The notes beneath the pieces were generated by a model that saw only the letters and a list, made by a program, of their open reading frames with translations, did no database searches and was not told where the DNA came from. Shown here in pieces: positions 4,753-8,288 of a DNA stretch of 8,288 nucleotides (within the stretch, counting starts at the first letter, position 1; every line of letters begins with the position of its first letter). Made by a program: the position numbers and the translations under genes. The DNA is from Erythrobacter sp. (GTDB lineage: Bacteria > Pseudomonadota > Alphaproteobacteria > Sphingomonadales > Sphingomonadaceae): contig DMWU01000032.1 in assembly GCA_003483125.1 (NCBI GenBank), positions 1 to 8,288 of the forward strand. The letters are read 5' to 3'.

Positions 4753-7022
4753 AATGCACCTGAAAGTAGGGGCAGACGCCTGAGGCGCAAGCCCGTTGCC
4801 GAATAAAGCGCATTGGCGATGGCTGGTGCCACGACCTCCACACTCAGCTCACCGGGATCGGCAGGCGACGCATCGCTGGCCACAAATTCGATCTCGATCT
4901 CGGGGCTGTCTGCCAGTCGGGGCAGGTTGAGCGATGCGAGGTCCTGCACATCGGGCAGGCCCGCGCTGTAATCAGTGCTACCGCCCATCGCCATGGCCAG
5001 GCCGAAAACAAGCCCGCCTTCGATTTGCTGGCGCGCAATGTCGAGGTTGACGATCCGGCCAATATCCACCGCGACAGAGAGGCGCGATACCTGCACTCCG
5101 CCTTCTCCCGGTCGCGCACTCGCGATACAGGCGATCCGGCCACCACTCTCGACATCTCCAATCCGATGACATGCTAGGCCCTGCCCACTCTGGTCCGTGC
5201 CGCCATCCCATTCGGCAAGGCGGGCGGCGCGCTGCAAGCAATCGGCCAGACGTAAATCGCCGCCCAGCATCGACATACGAAATGATAGCGGCTCCAAGCC
5301 GTTACGATTGGCCACTTCGTCTACGAAACATTCGGTCGCAAAGGCAGTGTAGCCATGGGCATTGCCGCGCAGCCGCGCACAAGGAAGGCCGATCTCTACC
5401 GGTACATGCTCGATCGTGACATTTGGTATGGCATAGGGCGGCATTGCCCCCTCGCAGGCAAGAACATCCGCCTCGCCCGAACTGTCACGGATAGCGGCCC
5501 AACTCGTCTTGTTCTCAAACAGTCGTTGCCCGAACTCCAGATTGCTGGGCGGTGTGACGATTCGTGACTTGAGACCATCTATCCGCGCCTGTTCGCCTTG
5601 TGTTATCCGGGCAGTCATCAATATATGCGCCGGCGCTCGTGGCCGATCACACAATATTTCTTGCCAGCGCGACCATATCAATTGCACAGGACGGCCTATT
5701 TCACGTGCAATTACAGCAACTTCGATAGCGTGGTCATGATCAAGCCGGCGATCAAAGCTACCGCCCGCAGGCATAGGGTACAGGATGACATCCTCGATCG
5801 GCAGGCCAACTGCTTCGGCCGCTGCGAGCCGCGCCTTTTCGGGCGCCTGCGAGGCAAGCCAGAGTTCCAGCTTGCCGACGTCATAACGCGCCGTGGCGCT
5901 GGAAGTTTCGAGCGTCGAGTGAAGCGCGGGATCGATTTCGTAGCGAAGGGCAAGATCGGCATTGCCGCCGCTGCTATACCCATCGCCGCGCTCCACAATT
6001 GGCTTCGCTTCGCCATAGCGCAGTGCATCGTCGATCTGCTTTTGGATGCTTTCGCTGTCGACGACATGATCGACACTGAAGCGTGGCTGCATCGCCTCTA
6101 CCGCTTGTTCTGCCGCCCACCAATTTGTCGCAGCAACTGCCAGCCATCGCTTGCCCTCTACGGCACCCACAACGCCGCGGATGCCGCGTGCATTGAACGG
6201 GTTGAAATCGGTCAGCTCAGGCTTGTCGAGCGGGCCATGACGAATGGCAGCATAGACCATATCGGGCAGGCGCACGTCGCCCGCGAATTGGAAGGTACCA
6301 TCGACCTTTGCCGGAAGGTCTAACCGCGGATAGGGAACCTGCCCCTCTACATCTCCGCCCAGCGGATCTTCGCCATAGGGCGCGGTCTTGAGCGGTGGAG
6401 GATCTGGCGCATCTTCTTCCGACGCGGCCTGCGCCAATTCGGCAAAACTAAGCCGCTTGTTACCATGGATGATGAAGCCGGCCTCAGCCTCGCATTCTTC
6501 CCAGGAGACATCCCATTGCCGTGCAGCTGCCATGGCCAATATGGCGCGCGCCGAGGCAGCCGCATTGCGGCAAGGCTGCGAAAAAGCTTCAAGGCTGGTG
6601 CCATCCGCGGTTGCGGTGAAACGCGAGCTCTCGGCGAATCTGCGCGCGATCAACGGGTTCTCACCCTGCACCAAACCGGAAGCAAACGGCATCCACAAAG
6701 GAGCCCATGCAGCGGCAAGCGGGATATTCGCATAAGTCCCGCTGACAGGTGCTGGCTCTACGGCAATCTGGCGCCAATCGGCACCCAGCTCGGCCGCAAT
6801 CACCTGGGGCAAGATTGTGGTGATCCCCTGCCCCATTTCGAGCTGGGGCACGGCAACGGTAATCACCCCGCTACTGGCAATCTTCAGCCATGCATCGAAA
6901 GCGTACTCATCGCGCCCGGGCTCAAGCGGGTTCGAGAAACTGCGCGGGAACAGCGTCCACGCCACGATAACCCCGCCGCCTATTGCAGCTCCTGCCAACA
7001 ACCCGCGGCGGGTTATCTCCAT
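4749..7022 (-). CDS. Xanthine dehydrogenase-family molybdopterin-binding subunit (IorB-like), Tat signal
   Basis: This 757-residue protein resembles the large subunit of isoquinoline 1-oxidoreductase-type molybdenum hydroxylases. These bind molybdopterin cytosine dinucleotide and hydroxylate N-heterocycles or aldehydes. It begins with a twin-arginine leader (TRRGLLAGAA, Arg5-Arg6, then a hydrophobic run), predicting folded export to the periplasm. Seen next are LEMGQG (61-66), the central MPAGGSFDRRL (417-427) in place of the usual GGGFGRR, RLRGNAHGYTAFATECFVDEV (550-570 region), and a C-terminal PGELSVEVVAPAIANALYSATG with Glu725 at the expected catalytic-base position. The glycine loops are divergent, so activity is uncertain. 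The [2Fe-2S] small subunit that normally sits beside such genes is absent on both sides. The gene starts 20 bases after mrp and overlaps the hemH start by 4 bases, so it is very probably co-transcribed with them. Substrate unknown. Confidence 0.9.
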   Translation of the reverse strand: MEITRRGLLAGAAIGGGVIVAWTLFPRSFSNPLEPGRDEYAFDAWLKIASSGVITVAVPQLEMGQGITTILPQVIAAELGADWRQIAVEPAPVSGTYANIPLAAAWAPLWMPFASGLVQGENPLIARRFAESSRFTATADGTSLEAFSQPCRNAAASARAILAMAAARQWDVSWEECEAEAGFIIHGNKRLSFAELAQAASEEDAPDPPPLKTAPYGEDPLGGDVEGQVPYPRLDLPAKVDGTFQFAGDVRLPDMVYAAIRHGPLDKPELTDFNPFNARGIRGVVGAVEGKRWLAVAATNWWAAEQAVEAMQPRFSVDHVVDSESIQKQIDDALRYGEAKPIVERGDGYSSGGNADLALRYEIDPALHSTLETSSATARYDVGKLELWLASQAPEKARLAAAEAVGLPIEDVILYPMPAGGSFDRRLDHDHAIEVAVIAREIGRPVQLIWSRWQEILCDRPRAPAHILMTARITQGEQARIDGLKSRIVTPPSNLEFGQRLFENKTSWAAIRDSSGEADVLACEGAMPPYAIPNVTIEHVPVEIGLPCARLRGNAHGYTAFATECFVDEVANRNGLEPLSFRMSMLGGDLRLADCLQRAARLAEWDGGTDQSGQGLACHRIGDVESGGRIACIASARPGEGGVQVSRLSVAVDIGRIVNLDIARQQIEGGLVFGLAMAMGGSTDYSAGLPDVQDLASLNLPRLADSPEIEIEFVASDASPADPGELSVEVVAPAIANALYSATGLRLRRLPLLSGAL

Positions 7023-7042
7023 CCTCAGGCGGCCTCTTGCAT

Positions 7043-8002
7043 CTAATCATTGAGCCAGCTGGCAATTTCCTGCGCGATCTTGCCAAAGGCTGCGCCTCCT
7101 TCGCCCTCTACTGCGGCAGGCGGTACGCCCGCATCGCCACCCTCGCGGATCGGCAAGGCAAGCGGAATACGGCCCAGGAAGGGCATGTCGACGCCCTGCG
7201 CGACCCTTTCGACCCCGCCCTTGCCAAATGGATCGCTCAATTCGCCGCAATGCGGACATTGATAACCGGCCATATTCTCGACCAAGCCAATTATCGGCAC
7301 ATCGCCAGCTTCGAACAATTGTCCGGCCCGCGCCGCGTCGATCAGTGCCAGGTCCTGCGGGGTTGAGACGATTACAGCCCCGTCGGGCTTATGCTTTTGC
7401 AGCATGGAGAGCTGCACATCGCCCGTTCCCGGCGGCAAATCGACGAGCAATAGATCGACGTCTCCCCATTCGGCATCGATCAATTGCGACAAGGCATTTC
7501 CTGCCATGGGGCCGCGCCATGCCAATGCCGGGGTCGGTTTGACCAAGAATCCCATCGAGAGCACGGGCACACCATATTTGCTTGGCACCGGTATCAGCTT
7601 TTCGCCTTCGGCCTCCGGCTTTGCGCCTTCATTGCCAAGCAATTTGGGCTGCGAAGGGCCATAAATATCGGCATCAACAATACCGACCTTGTGCCCCATT
7701 TTTTGCAGTGCGACTGCCAGATTGGTGGTGAGAGTGGACTTGCCAACCCCACCCTTGCCCGATCCAATGGCCACAATACGGCGGCGAATACGGTCACCCA
7801 TCATGGCCACGCGCACTTCACCCACATCGTCTAACGCACCCAGGATATCGGTAGCCGCTTGCTCGATATCCTTACGCTGAGAGCCGCTCAAACCGCTCGC
7901 ATCCATTACGACTACGGCGCGATTTTTGACCATGCGAGCAGATTTGACGCGTGCAGCGATCGAATCCGGCAAATGGCCTATCAAGTCTTCCTGATCCATC
8001 AT
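7043..8002 (-). CDS. mrp: Mrp/NBP35-family (ApbC) iron-sulfur carrier P-loop ATPase
   Basis: This 319-residue cytoplasmic ATPase belongs to the family that binds and delivers [4Fe-4S] clusters to apoproteins. It shows the deviant Walker A GKGGVGKST (82-90), the DADIYGPSQPKLLG switch (110-123), Walker B VDLPPGTGD (187-195) and the cluster-binding CPHC (Cys249, Cys252), which bridges two subunits in the dimer. The usual N-terminal MIP18/DUF59 domain is reduced to about 70 residues and lacks the conserved Cys-Pro of that domain; the corresponding stretch reads ASGLSGSQRKDIEQA. The first of two tandem ATGs (8002) has GAGAAGG about six bases upstream and is taken as the start; the second would drop one residue. 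It is the first gene of a tight minus-strand run with the molybdenum subunit and hemH, and is divergent from hflK. Distinguishing ApbC from other Mrp names is a matter of nomenclature. Confidence 0.95.
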   Translation of the reverse strand: MMDQEDLIGHLPDSIAARVKSARMVKNRAVVVMDASGLSGSQRKDIEQAATDILGALDDVGEVRVAMMGDRIRRRIVAIGSGKGGVGKSTLTTNLAVALQKMGHKVGIVDADIYGPSQPKLLGNEGAKPEAEGEKLIPVPSKYGVPVLSMGFLVKPTPALAWRGPMAGNALSQLIDAEWGDVDLLLVDLPPGTGDVQLSMLQKHKPDGAVIVSTPQDLALIDAARAGQLFEAGDVPIIGLVENMAGYQCPHCGELSDPFGKGGVERVAQGVDMPFLGRIPLALPIREGGDAGVPPAAVEGEGGAAFGKIAQEIASWLND

Positions 8003-8116
8003 TCAGCGCCTTCTCACATCAAATTCCCATACGCCACCCCTGTTTTTCGCCGCAACGCTTCCTATAAGAGAGTCATGCGCATCTTATTTGGACTTAGAGA
8101 GAGGATAGGTCTGGCA
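8003..8116. promoter_or_regulatory. Divergent intergenic region between mrp and hflK
   Basis: This 114-base gap must hold the promoters for the minus-strand mrp run and for hflK. On the plus strand TATAAG (8063-8068) is a good -10 hexamer (5 of 6), but no convincing -35 lies 16-18 bases before it. Purine-rich GAGAGAGGATAGG (about 8097-8109) supplies the ribosome binding site for hflK. On the minus strand TTGCGG followed after 17 bases by GTATGG is a weak candidate for mrp. I see no clear operator or riboswitch. Confidence 0.35.
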
Positions 8117-8288
8117 ATGGCCGGCAAGAAGAACCCATGGGGTGGTGGCGGAAACGATGGCGATCCGCCTGAGCAGGGAAATGGGGATTCGGGCCCATCC
8201 GACGGTGGAGACAGCGACGGGCCACGCAATCCCTGGTTGCCTAGTGGCGGCAAGGGCAGCTCGGGCGACGGGCGCCGCTCTGCCAATA
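8117..8288 (+). CDS. hflK: HflK, FtsH protease modulator, N-terminal fragment
   Basis: Only the first 57 codons are inside the window, and the gene continues past the right edge. The product starts MAGKKNPWGGGGNDGD and continues through a Gly/Asp/Ser-rich stretch to GPRNPWLPSGG and GRRSAN. This NPW-and-glycine-rich cytoplasmic tail is typical of HflK, which then has one transmembrane helix and a periplasmic SPFH/band-7 domain (not visible here). HflK forms a membrane complex with HflC that surrounds and modulates the AAA protease FtsH; hflC would be expected next. ATG 8117 is preferred because AGG (8107-8109) lies seven bases upstream. An in-frame ATG at 8075 would add 14 residues (MRILFGLRERIGLA), but it sits only seven bases after a possible -10 box. 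The identification rests on the compositional signature alone, so it is good but not certain. Confidence 0.8.
   Translation, partial: MAGKKNPWGGGGNDGDPPEQGNGDSGPSDGGDSDGPRNPWLPSGGKGSSGDGRRSAN

Noticed and set aside
5598..6323. Plus-strand 241-codon open frame inside the molybdenum-subunit gene
   Set aside because: The opposite strand encodes a continuous 757-residue family member, and this frame shows no domain or ribosome binding site.
6465..7046. Plus-strand 193-codon open frame at the start of the molybdenum-subunit gene
   Set aside because: It is antisense to the Tat leader and N-terminal domain, with no recognisable protein character.
8062..8286. Minus-strand proline-rich open frame at the right edge
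   Set aside because: It is the complement of the Gly/Asp-rich HflK tail; the proline runs are simply antisense glycine codons.

Overview
The window looks like a chromosomal segment of an alphaproteobacterium, most likely a sphingomonad (Erythrobacteraceae or a close relative). The base composition is moderately GC-rich. The protein types fit this placement: an HflK whose N-terminus carries repeated NPW blocks in a Gly/Asp-rich stretch, a short DUF1674 protein ending in a RYGDW...DF signature, and an Mrp whose N-terminal domain is short and degenerate. This placement is inferred from recognised protein character, not from a search. I see no rRNA, tRNA, mobile element, CRISPR array or prophage gene. 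Gene density is very high, and no gene-free stretch exceeds about 115 bases.

Layout from left to right. A plus-strand gene enters from the left edge and encodes the C-terminal part of a probable hotdog-fold protein, perhaps AfsA-like. Its end overlaps by 15 bases, tail to tail, a minus-strand VOC (glyoxalase/dioxygenase superfamily) gene. Upstream of the VOC gene, just after the rsmB stop, lies a sequence resembling a SoxR/MerR-type operator. Next comes rsmB on the minus strand (16S rRNA m5C methyltransferase). Divergent from it is a 50-codon DUF1674/SDHAF4-like gene. Its stop codon shares a CTAG tetranucleotide with the stop of a minus-strand cytochrome P450 gene. Upstream of the P450 is a perfect 8-bp inverted repeat that looks like a repressor operator.

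The right half is a compact minus-strand cluster, read from right to left: mrp (Fe-S carrier ATPase), a Tat-exported xanthine dehydrogenase-family molybdenum-binding subunit without a visible [2Fe-2S] partner, then hemH (ferrochelatase). The molybdenum gene starts 20 bases after mrp, and its stop overlaps the hemH start as ATGA. The P450 follows hemH after 59 bases. Divergent from mrp, the first 57 codons of hflK run off the right edge.

Working together: mrp (Fe-S assembly), hemH (heme insertion) and the two redox enzymes (Mo hydroxylase subunit, heme P450) share a cofactor theme. HemH makes the heme that the neighbouring P450 needs. The rest (rsmB, DUF1674, hflK) is housekeeping. I found no convincing new multi-gene system. 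The items most worth a second look are the orphan molybdenum subunit translationally coupled to ferrochelatase, and the two operator-like sites in front of the P450 and VOC genes.
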